Source: Oscillospiraceae bacterium
GTDB lineage: Bacteria > Bacillota > Clostridia > Oscillospirales > Oscillospiraceae
Assembly (NCBI GenBank): GCA_902775985.1
Contig: CACYOR010000004.1
Span: 1-45,815, forward strand
DNA length: 45,815 nucleotides
Direction: 5' to 3'
Of the stretch, positions 16,910 through 24,632 are shown piece by piece. The translations under genes and the position numbers were made by a program. Below the pieces are notes generated by a model. That model was not told the origin of the DNA. It was given only the letters and a program-made list of their open reading frames with translations, and did not search any database. How positions within the stretch are numbered: position 1 is the first letter of the stretch; each line of letters starts with the position of its first letter.

Positions 16910-16931
16910 GCCTTGTTCCTTCGACTATAAT
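16903..16931 (+). promoter_or_regulatory. Consensus promoter of yceD-rpmF
   Basis: TTGACA (16903-16908) and TATAAT (16926-16931) are both perfect matches and are separated by the ideal 17 bases, so a strong constitutive promoter is expected for a gene pair that ends in a ribosomal protein. Confidence 0.9.
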
Positions 16932-16976
16932 ACTAAGGCGACTGTGGCAAGGAAGGAAAGCTTGCGAGGTGCTGCC

Positions 16977-17471
16977 ATGCGGCTGGATCTGAGAGATATC
17001 ATATTTGTCCCCGGTGCGGAGGTCCCTTTCGCGTGCGAACTGGAGACCGACGGCTTGGACTTTCCCTCGGTGAAAGCGTATGCCGCGAAGCCCCGGGCCG
17101 AAGGCCGGGTCTATAACGAGGCCGGCGTCCTCCATCTGGAGGGACTGCTGACCGCGGATATGATCTGCGTCTGCGACCGCTGTGGGGCGGAGTTTGAAAG
17201 CCGCAAGGAGACCGAGCTTGACGCGGTCATCGTCGAGGAGGAGAACGAGGAGTATCCCGAGTATTTTGTCCTCGACGGAAACGAGATCGATCTGGATGAG
17301 ATCTTGTCCACCTGCCTGATCCTGGATATGGAGACCAAGTTCCTCTGCAAGGAGGACTGCAAAGGCCTCTGCCCCACGTGCGGCAGGAATCTGAACCTGG
17401 GCCCCTGCGGATGCAGGAAACAAACCGATCCAAGATTTGCTGTGCTTGAGCAGCTTTTGGATAAAGAATAA
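16977..17471 (+). CDS. yceD: YceD/DUF177 family protein
   Basis: The 164-residue protein belongs to the DUF177 family, which is nearly always encoded just before rpmF. In E. coli and plants its relatives have been linked to 23S rRNA accumulation. It shows the family's acidic middle (EEENEEYPEYFVLDGNEIDLDEIL) and conserved C-terminal LILDMETKFLCKEDCKGLCPTCGRNLNLGPCGC, with two cysteine pairs that probably bind zinc, plus an earlier CVCDRCGAEF pair. ATG 16977 follows GAGGT; the open frame upstream of it runs into the promoter. The spacing to rpmF is 40 bases. Confidence 0.9.
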   Translation: MRLDLRDIIFVPGAEVPFACELETDGLDFPSVKAYAAKPRAEGRVYNEAGVLHLEGLLTADMICVCDRCGAEFESRKETELDAVIVEEENEEYPEYFVLDGNEIDLDEILSTCLILDMETKFLCKEDCKGLCPTCGRNLNLGPCGCRKQTDPRFAVLEQLLDKE

Positions 17472-17511
17472 TACAGCTGCTCAGAACAGCCGTTAATCAG
17501 GAGGTGTCAAC

Positions 17512-17700
17512 ATGGCAGTCCCAAAAGGAAAAGTTTCGCGTCAGAGACGTGATAAGAGACGTTCTTCCACCTGGAAGCTCACCGCACCCGGCGTCATCGC
17601 CTGCCCCAACTGCGGCGCTTTCTGCATGCCTCACCGCGTGTGCCCCGCCTGCGGCCAGTACAAGGGTCGTGTGGTCGTTAACGTTGAGGAAAGCAAGTAA
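17512..17700 (+). CDS. rpmF: 50S ribosomal protein L32
   Basis: This is the 62-residue large-subunit protein L32, with the usual MAVPKGKVSRQRRDKRRSS N terminus and a zinc ribbon made by C31, C34, C44 and C47 (CPNCG and CPACG). It is therefore the zinc-containing form. AGGAGGTGTCAAC precedes the ATG. It is cotranscribed with yceD from a consensus promoter and followed by a terminator hairpin. Confidence 0.98.
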   Translation: MAVPKGKVSRQRRDKRRSSTWKLTAPGVIACPNCGAFCMPHRVCPACGQYKGRVVVNVEESK

Positions 17701-17710
17701 AAAAGCTTGA

Positions 17711-17737
17711 GGAGGAGAGATGACTCTCCTCCTTTTG
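17711..17737 (+). terminator. Terminator of yceD-rpmF
   Basis: A 9-bp stem (17711-17719 with 17724-17732) is followed by TTTT at 17733-17736, ten bases after the rpmF stop. It is also the first element of the hairpin array that fills this gap. Confidence 0.8.
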
Positions 17738-17743
17738 CTATCT

Positions 17744-17941
17744 CAAAAGCGAAACGCGGTTTCGCTTTTGAAAATCAACTCGCGTTCATCGCGGCGGGCG
17801 GGGCCCACCTTGGTCGACGCGAGGACTCACTAAGCTCGTCTCAGGGTGTTTTTACCGCAGCAAAGCCACGGTAAAAACGGATTTGAATTGTTTTCCGCCC
17901 GCAGGCGGAAAATCAAAGGGGAGTTCCCCTCTGAACTCCCC
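17744..17941 (+). repeat. Hairpin array between rpmF and the DUF512 gene
   Basis: After the terminator, five more inverted repeats occupy most of the gap. They are 11 bp (17744-17754 with 17760-17770), 7 bp (17779-17785 with 17817-17823), 10 bp (17848-17857 with 17869-17878), 9 bp with CGCA loop (17891-17899 with 17904-17912) and 9 bp (17918-17926 with 17933-17941). Stems differ in sequence, so this is not a tandem repeat of one unit. It ends 32 bases before the next start codon. Confidence 0.7.
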
Positions 17942-17973
17942 CGAGTGACGACGGAACAGGTGGTGACCCGGCA

Positions 17974-19338
17974 ATGGAAAACATCATAAAATCCATGGAC
18001 CCGGGCAGCCCGCTGCGGCACCGGGCCTCGGTGGGTGACCGCCTTGTGGCCATCAACGGGCACAAGGTGTTGGACGTGCTGGACTATAAGTTCTACGCCT
18101 ACGACACGGAGTTGGACGTGCTGCTGCGAAAGCCCGATGGAACGGAGTATCACGTCCCGGTACGCAAGAGAGAGGGCGGGGATCTGGGCCTGGATTTTGA
18201 GAGCTATCTGATGGATCGCCCTCGCTCCTGCGCCAACAACTGCGTCTTCTGCTTCATCGACCAGCTGCCCCCGGGCATGCGGCCGACCATGTATTTTAAG
18301 GACGACGACGCCCGGCTGAGCTTTTTGCTGGGCAACTACATTACCCTCACCAATCTCTCCCCCCGGGAGATCGAGCGGATCATCGCCCTGCATATCAGCC
18401 CTGTGAACGTCTCTGTCCACACCACGAATCCGGAGCTGCGAGAGCGGATGCTCAAAAACCGCCGCGCCGGGGAGACCATCGAGACCATGCGCCGCTTTGC
18501 CCAGAGCGGCATTGTCATGAACTGCCAGATCGTCTGCTGCCCCGGCTGGAACGACGGGGCGGAGCTGCAGCGCACGATGGAGGATCTGGCGGCCATGTAC
18601 CCGGGCGTGCACAGCGTGTCCATCGTTCCCCTGGGCGTGACCCGCTATCGGGAGGGCCTGGAGAAACTGGAGCCTTTCACGCCGGAGCACGCGGGAGAGA
18701 CCATCGACCAGGTGACCGCCTTCGGGGATACCTGCGTGGAAAAGTACGGCACCCGCATCTTCTGGTGCGGGGACGAGATGTACCTGAAGGCCGGGCGGGA
18801 GCTGCCGCCGGATGAATTTTACGAGGAGCACACCCAGCTGGAAAACGGGGTGGGGATGCTGCGTCTGATGGAGACGGAGTTCCGCTCCGCCCTCAAGCTC
18901 TCGGATGAGCCGGACGGCGTGCCCTTTTCCATCGCCACCGGCACCGCCGCCGCGCCTTTCTTTGAATCACTTCTTCGCCTGGCGCGGGAGAGATATCCGC
19001 AGCTTAAGGGCCGGGTCTACGCCATTGAGAACGATTTCTTCGGCCACAGCATCACGGTGGCAGGACTCATCACCGGACAGGATCTGATCCGTCAGCTCAA
19101 AGGAAAGGATCTGGGGGAGCGACTGTTCATCTCCCAGAACATGCTCCGCCGCCAGGAGATGGACTTTCTGGACGATGTGACGCTGGAGCAGGCGGTGGAG
19201 GAACTGAGCCTGCCCATCTATCCGGTGGAAGAGGACGGCTTCGGCCTCTGGGATGCGATCAGCGGCGACGCGCTGCCGGAGGTAAAATCCCCGCGTTCCG
19301 GGGAAGTCACGGAGTACTATCAATACAATCGAAACTGA
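17974..19338 (+). CDS. DUF512 family protein with PDZ and radical SAM domains
   Basis: The 454-residue protein has an N-terminal PDZ-like domain (about 1-65, SMDPGSPLRHRASVGDRLVAINGH). A radical SAM cluster motif CANNCVFCF follows, with C86, C90 and C93 in the Cx3Cx2C pattern. The C-terminal DUF512 domain includes GTAAAPFF and ENDFFGHSITVAGLITGQDL. The biochemical function of this family is not established. It commonly sits directly upstream of der in Clostridia, as here (with a NUDIX gene in between), which has led to suggestions of a ribosome-related role; that is inference. AGGTGGTGACCCGGCA precedes the ATG. Confidence 0.92.
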   Translation: MENIIKSMDPGSPLRHRASVGDRLVAINGHKVLDVLDYKFYAYDTELDVLLRKPDGTEYHVPVRKREGGDLGLDFESYLMDRPRSCANNCVFCFIDQLPPGMRPTMYFKDDDARLSFLLGNYITLTNLSPREIERIIALHISPVNVSVHTTNPELRERMLKNRRAGETIETMRRFAQSGIVMNCQIVCCPGWNDGAELQRTMEDLAAMYPGVHSVSIVPLGVTRYREGLEKLEPFTPEHAGETIDQVTAFGDTCVEKYGTRIFWCGDEMYLKAGRELPPDEFYEEHTQLENGVGMLRLMETEFRSALKLSDEPDGVPFSIATGTAAAPFFESLLRLARERYPQLKGRVYAIENDFFGHSITVAGLITGQDLIRQLKGKDLGERLFISQNMLRRQEMDFLDDVTLEQAVEELSLPIYPVEEDGFGLWDAISGDALPEVKSPRSGEVTEYYQYNRN

Positions 19339-19347
19339 GGAAGCAGC

Positions 19348-19833
19348 ATGGCACAGGATATCACCGTGCCGGTAGGGGACGGGTATATCAATGTCCGCGT
19401 CGGCGCGATCATCGAAAAAGACGGAAAGGTCCTCATGGTCGGCAACGACGATGTGGATTACTACTATTCCGTCGGCGGGCGCGTCCAATTCGGCGAGAGC
19501 GCCGAGGAAGCCCTGCGGCGGGAGGTGCGGGAGGAGACCGGCTGCGCGCTGGAGATCGACCGGCTGGGCTTTGTCCACGAGGATTTCTTCCTGGGGGATT
19601 CCCCGGCCAAATGTGGCAAGACGGTCTATGAGATCTGCTTCTATTATTATATGAAAACCCCGGCGGACTTTGAACCGGTCTGCCGCAGCTTTACCGAGGA
19701 CGGCACCGGCGAGCGGCTCGTGTGGGTGCCCCTTGACACGCCGAAGCGCCTGTATCCCGGCTTTTTCCGGACGGAGCTGGCGCATCCGGCCCCGTACATC
19801 CGCCATATCCTGACGGATGAACGACATGACTGA
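19348..19833 (+). CDS. NUDIX hydrolase
   Basis: The 161-residue protein carries a full NUDIX box starting at G44: GRVQFGESAEEALRREVREE followed by TG, fitting GX5EX7REUXEEXGU with the metal-binding glutamates E59, E62 and E63. Enzymes of this family hydrolyse nucleoside diphosphates linked to another group; the sequence does not show which. The start at 19348 follows GAGGAAGCAGC, nine bases after the DUF512 stop, and its end is 13 bases before der, so it is probably part of the same transcript. Confidence 0.93.
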   Translation: MAQDITVPVGDGYINVRVGAIIEKDGKVLMVGNDDVDYYYSVGGRVQFGESAEEALRREVREETGCALEIDRLGFVHEDFFLGDSPAKCGKTVYEICFYYYMKTPADFEPVCRSFTEDGTGERLVWVPLDTPKRLYPGFFRTELAHPAPYIRHILTDERHD

Positions 19834-19846
19834 AGGAGGCCTGTTT

Positions 19847-21172
19847 ATGGCAAGACCCCTTGTTGCGATCGTGGGACGGCCCAACGTGGGCAAGTCCATG
19901 CTCTTTAACCGCCTGGTGGGGCAGCGCCTTTCCATCGTGGAGGACACCCCCGGCGTCACCCGCGACCGGCTCTACGCCGAGTGCGAGTGGTGTGGGCGCA
20001 AATTTGATATCGTGGACACCGGCGGCATCGAGCCGAGCACCGACAGCGAAATCCTGCTCTTCATGCGCGAGCAGGCGCAGATCGCCATCGACGCGGCCAC
20101 AGTCATCATCCTGGTGACCGACCTGCGCACCGGCGTCACCGCCGCGGATAAGGACGTGGCCAACATGCTGCTGCGCTCGAAAAAGCCCGTGGTGCTGGCC
20201 GTCAACAAGGCCGACTCCACCGGCGCCACCGATCTGGGCGTCTATGAGTTCTATTCCCTGGGCCTGGGTGACCCCATTCCCACCTCCGCCGTGCACGGCC
20301 ACGGCACCGGCGATCTGCTGGACGAGTGCCTCAAATACTTCCCCGCCCCCGAGGACGAGGAGGAAGAGGACGACCTGATCCATGTGGCCATCATCGGCAA
20401 GCCCAACGTGGGCAAGTCCTCCCTGGTGAACCACATCCTGGGCGAAAAGCGCGTCATCGTCAGCGATATGGCGGGCACCACCCGGGACGCGGTGGACACG
20501 GTCTATGAAAACGAGTTCGGCCGCTACATGTTCATCGACACCGCCGGCATCCGCCGCAAGTCCAAGGTGGACGAGCGGGTGGAGAAATTCTCCGTCATGC
20601 GGGCCCAGCTGGCCATCGAGCGGGCGGACGTCTGCCTCATCATGATCGACGCCCGGGACGGCGTCACCGATCAGGACACCAAGATCGCGGGCCTGGCCCA
20701 CGAGGCCGGCAAGGCCAGCATCGTGGTGGTCAACAAGTGGGACCTGGTGGAGAAGGAGACCGGCACCATGGAGAAGATGCGCAAGGACATCATGCGCGAT
20801 CTGAGCTTCATGAGCTATGCGCCCATCCTCTTTATCTCCGCTTTGACCGGCCAGCGCACCAACCGCATCTTCGAGCTCATCAACTTCGTCAACGACCAGA
20901 GCAACATGCGCATCAGCACCGGCATGCTCAACAACGTCCTGGCCGACGCCCAGGCCCGGGTGCAGCCGCCCACGGACAAGGGCCGCCGCCTGAAGATCTA
21001 CTACATGACCCAGACCGGCATCAAGCCGCCCAACTTTGTCATTTTCTGCAACTCCCGGGAGCTGTTCCACTTCTCCTATCAGCGCTATATCGAGAATCAG
21101 ATTCGTTCCGTCTTTGGCCTGGAGGGTACGCCCATCCGCCTGGTGATCCGTCAGAAAGGGGACACGGAGTAA
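19847..21172 (+). CDS. der: Ribosome biogenesis GTPase Der (EngA)
   Basis: The 441-residue protein has the two tandem GTPase domains unique to Der. First-domain motifs are GRPNVGKS (10-17), DTPGVTRD, DTGG and NKAD. Second-domain motifs are GKPNVGKS, DMAGTTRD, DTAGIRRK and NKWD. A C-terminal KH-like domain contains GRRLKIYYMTQTGIKPPNFVIFCN. Der is essential for 50S subunit assembly. ATG 19847 is chosen for GAAGGAGGCC upstream and because family members start with this MxRPxVAIVGRPNVGKS segment. It is followed without a gap by the plsY-like gene. Confidence 0.98.
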   Translation: MARPLVAIVGRPNVGKSMLFNRLVGQRLSIVEDTPGVTRDRLYAECEWCGRKFDIVDTGGIEPSTDSEILLFMREQAQIAIDAATVIILVTDLRTGVTAADKDVANMLLRSKKPVVLAVNKADSTGATDLGVYEFYSLGLGDPIPTSAVHGHGTGDLLDECLKYFPAPEDEEEEDDLIHVAIIGKPNVGKSSLVNHILGEKRVIVSDMAGTTRDAVDTVYENEFGRYMFIDTAGIRRKSKVDERVEKFSVMRAQLAIERADVCLIMIDARDGVTDQDTKIAGLAHEAGKASIVVVNKWDLVEKETGTMEKMRKDIMRDLSFMSYAPILFISALTGQRTNRIFELINFVNDQSNMRISTGMLNNVLADAQARVQPPTDKGRRLKIYYMTQTGIKPPNFVIFCNSRELFHFSYQRYIENQIRSVFGLEGTPIRLVIRQKGDTE

Positions 21173-21820
21173 ATGTTTGCCTATATCGTCCTGCTGCTCG
21201 TCACGGCCTTTGTCGCCTATCTCAGCGGCAGCATCAGCACCCGGCGCCTGGCCTCGCGGCTGCTTTTTCATCGGGACCTGGCCCGGCTTGGCAGAGGGAA
21301 TGTGTGGCTGTCCAATTTCCATCGTCTTTTCGGCATCCCGGGCTTTATCAAGCTGGGACTGCTGGAGGTGGTGAAGGCCCTGCTGCCCATCCTGCTGGGC
21401 GGTACGCTGCTGGCCATCAAGGGCAAGTTCGAGGCGGGCCTGGCCTTCGCGGGCTTCTGCGTGGTGATGGGGCGTCTCTGGCCTCTCTTCAACCGCTTTG
21501 AGGGCTGCCATGCCTGTGTGGCGCTGGCCGTGGCCGGCCTGGTGCTCAGCCCCTCGGTGGGCATCGCCGGGGCGGTGGTGGCCGCCGCGGGCGCCTGGGC
21601 CAGCAAGATGTTCTCCGTCGGCGCGCTGCTGGAGGCGATCATTGTCATCATCACCGGCATCCTGGTGGTGGACAACGAGATCGCCCTGCGTCTGCTGATC
21701 GCCAGCGCCGCACTGGTGATCCTCCGGCATCTGCCGGCCCTGCTGCGCATCCTGCGCGGGCAGGAGCCGCGCTTCAGCTTCCGCCGGGATCTGACCTATA
21801 AGCTGGACGAACGGTTTTAA
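21173..21820 (+). CDS. PlsY-like acyltransferase homologue with altered active-site motifs
   Basis: The 215-residue membrane protein aligns by eye with PlsY, the acyl-phosphate:glycerol-3-phosphate acyltransferase, and sits directly after der, where plsY is often found. The catalytic motifs are changed. Motif 1 reads LGRGNVWLSNFHR instead of xGSGNxGATNxxR. Motif 2 reads GRLWPLFNRFEGCHACVA instead of GHxFPxFxxFKGGKGVAT. Motif 3, RHLPALLRILRGQE, is closer to RHRxNIxRLLxGxE. The glycerol-phosphate-binding GGKG is lost, so normal PlsY activity is doubtful. It may have a new substrate or be a non-catalytic paralogue, with the true plsY elsewhere. The ATG follows the der stop with no gap. Confidence 0.75.
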   Translation: MFAYIVLLLVTAFVAYLSGSISTRRLASRLLFHRDLARLGRGNVWLSNFHRLFGIPGFIKLGLLEVVKALLPILLGGTLLAIKGKFEAGLAFAGFCVVMGRLWPLFNRFEGCHACVALAVAGLVLSPSVGIAGAVVAAAGAWASKMFSVGALLEAIIVIITGILVVDNEIALRLLIASAALVILRHLPALLRILRGQEPRFSFRRDLTYKLDERF

Positions 21821-21839
21821 GGTTTATAATCCGATAAGT

Positions 21840-21988
21840 GCCTGCTGCAAAATGCCATATCGCCTGTCATTCCGAACCAGTGCCGCAGCACTGGTGTGGG
21901 AATCCGTTTCCTTTTTTTAAGAGAAGACGGATTGCCACAGCCCCTGGCGGGGCTTCGCAATGACACGTACGGGCATTTTGCAGCAGGC
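21840..21988. repeat. Composite palindromic intergenic repeat
   Basis: A perfect 17-bp outer stem (21840-21856 with 21972-21988) encloses a 7-bp stem (21865-21871 with 21959-21965), a hairpin with CGCA loop (21876-21883 with 21888-21895) and a further stem (21901-21907 with 21927-21933). The core, reading TGTCATT at one end and AATGACA at the other with GGAATCCG and CGGATTGCC inside, resembles a dispersed intergenic repeat I recall from many Clostridia. It is followed by CCCTTTTTCTTTC and could also terminate the der operon. Confidence 0.8.
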
Positions 21989-22000
21989 CCTTTTTCTTTC

Positions 22001-22029
22001 TTGATTTTTTATCCGGCTTCCTGTATAGT
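22001..22029 (+). promoter_or_regulatory. Predicted promoter of the SPFH gene
   Basis: TTGATT (22001-22006) and TATAGT (22024-22029) are 17 bases apart in AT-rich DNA between the palindromic repeat and the SPFH gene, leaving a leader of about 47 bases. Confidence 0.55.
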
Positions 22030-22082
22030 GATTTTGTACAGGTTTCACTTGTTGTATGAAAACAAGGAAAGGAGATAGTAAC

Positions 22083-23318
22083 ATGGGTCTGATTTCTGCA
22101 GCGCTGAGCTCTGCCATCGGTGTGGCGGCGGATCAGTGGAAGGAATATTTTTATTGTGACGCTCTGCCGGAGAACGTGCTGGCGGTCAAGGCGCTCAAGC
22201 GCAGCCGGGGCTTCGGCAACAACGGCAACGACAACGTGATCTCCAACGGCTCCGTCATCGCGGTGGCCGACGGCCAGTGCATGATGATCGTCGACCAGGG
22301 CAAGGTGGTGGATCTGTGCGCCGAGCCGGGCGAGTATGTCTATGACATGTCCTCCGAGCCCAGCGTCTTCACCGGCAGCCTGGGCGACGCGGTGAAGGCC
22401 GTGTTCGAGACCATCGGCAAGCGCTTCACCTTCGGCGGCGAGGTCCCGAAGGAGCAGCGGGTCTATTACTTCAACACCAAGGAGCTGACCGGCAACAAAT
22501 ACGGCACCGCCAATCCCGTGCCCTTCCGTGTGGTGGACCGGAACATCGGCCTGGATGTGGACATTGCCATCCGCTGCTTTGGCGAATACAGCATCCGCCT
22601 CTGCAACCCCATTTTGTTCTATACCAACGTCTGCGGCAACGTGCGCTCCGCCTATACCGTGGATCAGCTGGCCGGCCAGATGAAGACCGAGCTGCTGACC
22701 GCGCTGCAGCCCGCCTTCGCCCGCCTCTCCGAGCAGGGCATCCGCTATTCCGCGCTGCCCGGCCACACCATGGAGCTGGCCGACGCGCTGAACGAAGTCC
22801 TCTCCGCCAAGTGGCGGGATCTGCGCGGCATCGAGATCGTCTCCTTCGGCATGTCCAGCGTCAAGGCCAACGAAGAGGACGAAGCCATGATCAAGGAACT
22901 GCAGCGCAATGCGGCCTTCCGGGATCCCAACATGGCGGCGGCCCATCTGGTGGGCGCCCAGGCGGCGGCCATGCAGGACGCGGCCAAGAACCCCAACGGC
23001 GCGGCAATGGGCTTCATGGGCATGAACATGGCCGGCGCGGCCGGCGGCGTCAACGCCCAGAGCCTGTATCAGATGGGCGCTCAGGCTGCGGCCCCGGCGC
23101 CTCAGCCGACGGCCGATCCGGCCAAGCACTGGTTCTGCCCCAGCTGCGGCACGGCCAACCAGGGCAAGTTCTGCACCGAGTGCGGCACGAAGAAGCCCGC
23201 CAGCGCCCTCCAGTACCGCTGCGACAAGTGCGGCTGGGAGCCGGAAGACCCCGCCAAGCCGCCCAAGTTCTGCCCCAATTGCGGCGATCCCTTCGGCGAT
23301 GAGGACATCGTCGGCTGA
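22083..23318 (+). CDS. SPFH domain protein with C-terminal zinc ribbons
   Basis: The 411-residue protein begins with a short segment (MGLISAALSSAIGVAADQWKEYFYCDAL) followed by an SPFH/band-7-like domain up to about residue 270, as in the YdjI group sometimes called virion core protein-like. An Ala/Met/Gly-rich linker (about 280-340) leads to two zinc-ribbon modules, CPSCG...CTECG and CDKCG...CPNCG. Such proteins are thought to organise membrane-associated complexes, but the role of this one is unknown. ATG 22083 follows AAGGAAAGGAGATAGTAAC. It has its own predicted promoter and is followed by a hairpin. Confidence 0.9.
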   Translation: MGLISAALSSAIGVAADQWKEYFYCDALPENVLAVKALKRSRGFGNNGNDNVISNGSVIAVADGQCMMIVDQGKVVDLCAEPGEYVYDMSSEPSVFTGSLGDAVKAVFETIGKRFTFGGEVPKEQRVYYFNTKELTGNKYGTANPVPFRVVDRNIGLDVDIAIRCFGEYSIRLCNPILFYTNVCGNVRSAYTVDQLAGQMKTELLTALQPAFARLSEQGIRYSALPGHTMELADALNEVLSAKWRDLRGIEIVSFGMSSVKANEEDEAMIKELQRNAAFRDPNMAAAHLVGAQAAAMQDAAKNPNGAAMGFMGMNMAGAAGGVNAQSLYQMGAQAAAPAPQPTADPAKHWFCPSCGTANQGKFCTECGTKKPASALQYRCDKCGWEPEDPAKPPKFCPNCGDPFGDEDIVG

Positions 23319-23347
23319 TTGCGGAGAAAAATACGAATAACTCAGTG

Positions 23348-23375
23348 GTTTTGCCCGCCCTCCGGCGGGCAAAAC
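23348..23375 (+). terminator. Hairpin between the SPFH gene and resB
   Basis: A perfect 12-bp stem (23348-23359 with 23364-23375) with CTCC loop lies 29 bases after the SPFH stop. The downstream flank is GACTATT, without a T run, so it may act partly as an mRNA 3'-end barrier. Confidence 0.5.
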
Positions 23376-23393
23376 GACTATTAAGGAATGTAT

Positions 23394-24632
23394 ATGAAGA
23401 AACTATGGCGTTTTCTGCGCTCCATGCGCTTTGGTATCCTGCTCCTGCTGCTGATCGCCCTCTGCTCGGTGCTGGGTTCGGTGATCCCCCAGGGCAAGGA
23501 GATCGCCTGGTATGCCCAGACCTACCAGCAGGTCCACGGCTGGATCCTGCTGCTGGGGCTCAACCGGGTGTTCCAGAGCTGGTATTTCATTGCCCTGCTG
23601 GTGCTGCTGTGCCTGAATCTCTCCCTCTGCTCCCTGGTGCGCATCCGCCGCGTGGTCAGGGAGGGAAAAGGGGAGATCGAACAGGCCGCAGACTGGCCGA
23701 TCCAGACCCCGCTTACCGCGGAAGAGGCGGAGCGGGTGCGGACCCACCTGCGCGCGATCCGCAGCCGGGAGGAGAACATCAACGGCGTCTCCGTCTGGCA
23801 TAAAAACCGCATCGGCCGCTACGGCAGCTTCATCACCCATCTGTCCATCCTGCTGGTGGTGATCTTCGGCGCCCTGGCGCTGTATCTGCCCCGGGTCACG
23901 GACCGCAGCTGCATGCCGGGCGAGAGCCTCACCATGGAGGACGGGACGGAGATCTACGTGGACGCCTTCGCCATCGAGGACGAGAGCGGAACGCTGGATT
24001 ATAACAGCTGGATCCGCCTCACGCTGCCCGATGGGCGGGAGAGCGGCCTCAAACAGATCAAGGTCAACTACCCTCTGTCCTTTGGCAACTACAAAATCTA
24101 TCAGCAGACCTACGGCACGGCCGGCTCCATCACCGTGAACAATCTGGACACCGGCGGCACGGACACCTTTTCCCTGACAGATACGGTCTTCCTCTCGGCG
24201 GACGGGCGGGACGGGGTCTGGTATGACGCCCTCTATCCCGGCTATATCGAGTCCGAGGACGGCAGCGTCACCCTTATCACCTCCAGCTCCGGCCACTATA
24301 CCGACCCGGTCTACCACATCACCCTGGCCGCCCAGGGGGAGTATACCCCGGTGCTGGCCTTCCCGGGGGAGAGCCTTACGGTGGGCAATCTGCGCTATGA
24401 TTTCAATGAACCGGTGGAATATCCGGGCCTGCGCATCAAATACACGCCGGGAGCCGTGAACCTCCTGCTGCTCCTGAGCTTTCTGCTGATGATCGCGGGA
24501 CTGTACATCACCTTCTTTCTGGTGCCCGTGCTGGTCAAACTGGATGAGACCGGCTGCACCGTGGGCGGACCGAAGCCCGAGGGGCTGCGGATGGAGATCG
24601 AACTGCTGACGCGAAAGGAGACAGACACATGA
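23394..24632 (+). CDS. resB: ResB-like cytochrome c biogenesis protein
   Basis: The 412-residue protein has the ResB layout. Two N-terminal transmembrane helices (about 10-30 and 55-78) are joined by a loop (GSVIPQGKE). A third helix (about 140-162) follows, then a large extracytoplasmic domain (about 165-360) and a final helix (about 365-388). In system II cytochrome c assembly ResB works with CcsA to carry haem across the membrane and attach it to CxxCH motifs. ATG 23394 is preferred over 23388 because AAGGA lies six bases upstream of it. The stop overlaps the ccsA start. Confidence 0.9.
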   Translation: MKKLWRFLRSMRFGILLLLLIALCSVLGSVIPQGKEIAWYAQTYQQVHGWILLLGLNRVFQSWYFIALLVLLCLNLSLCSLVRIRRVVREGKGEIEQAADWPIQTPLTAEEAERVRTHLRAIRSREENINGVSVWHKNRIGRYGSFITHLSILLVVIFGALALYLPRVTDRSCMPGESLTMEDGTEIYVDAFAIEDESGTLDYNSWIRLTLPDGRESGLKQIKVNYPLSFGNYKIYQQTYGTAGSITVNNLDTGGTDTFSLTDTVFLSADGRDGVWYDALYPGYIESEDGSVTLITSSSGHYTDPVYHITLAAQGEYTPVLAFPGESLTVGNLRYDFNEPVEYPGLRIKYTPGAVNLLLLLSFLLMIAGLYITFFLVPVLVKLDETGCTVGGPKPEGLRMEIELLTRKETDT

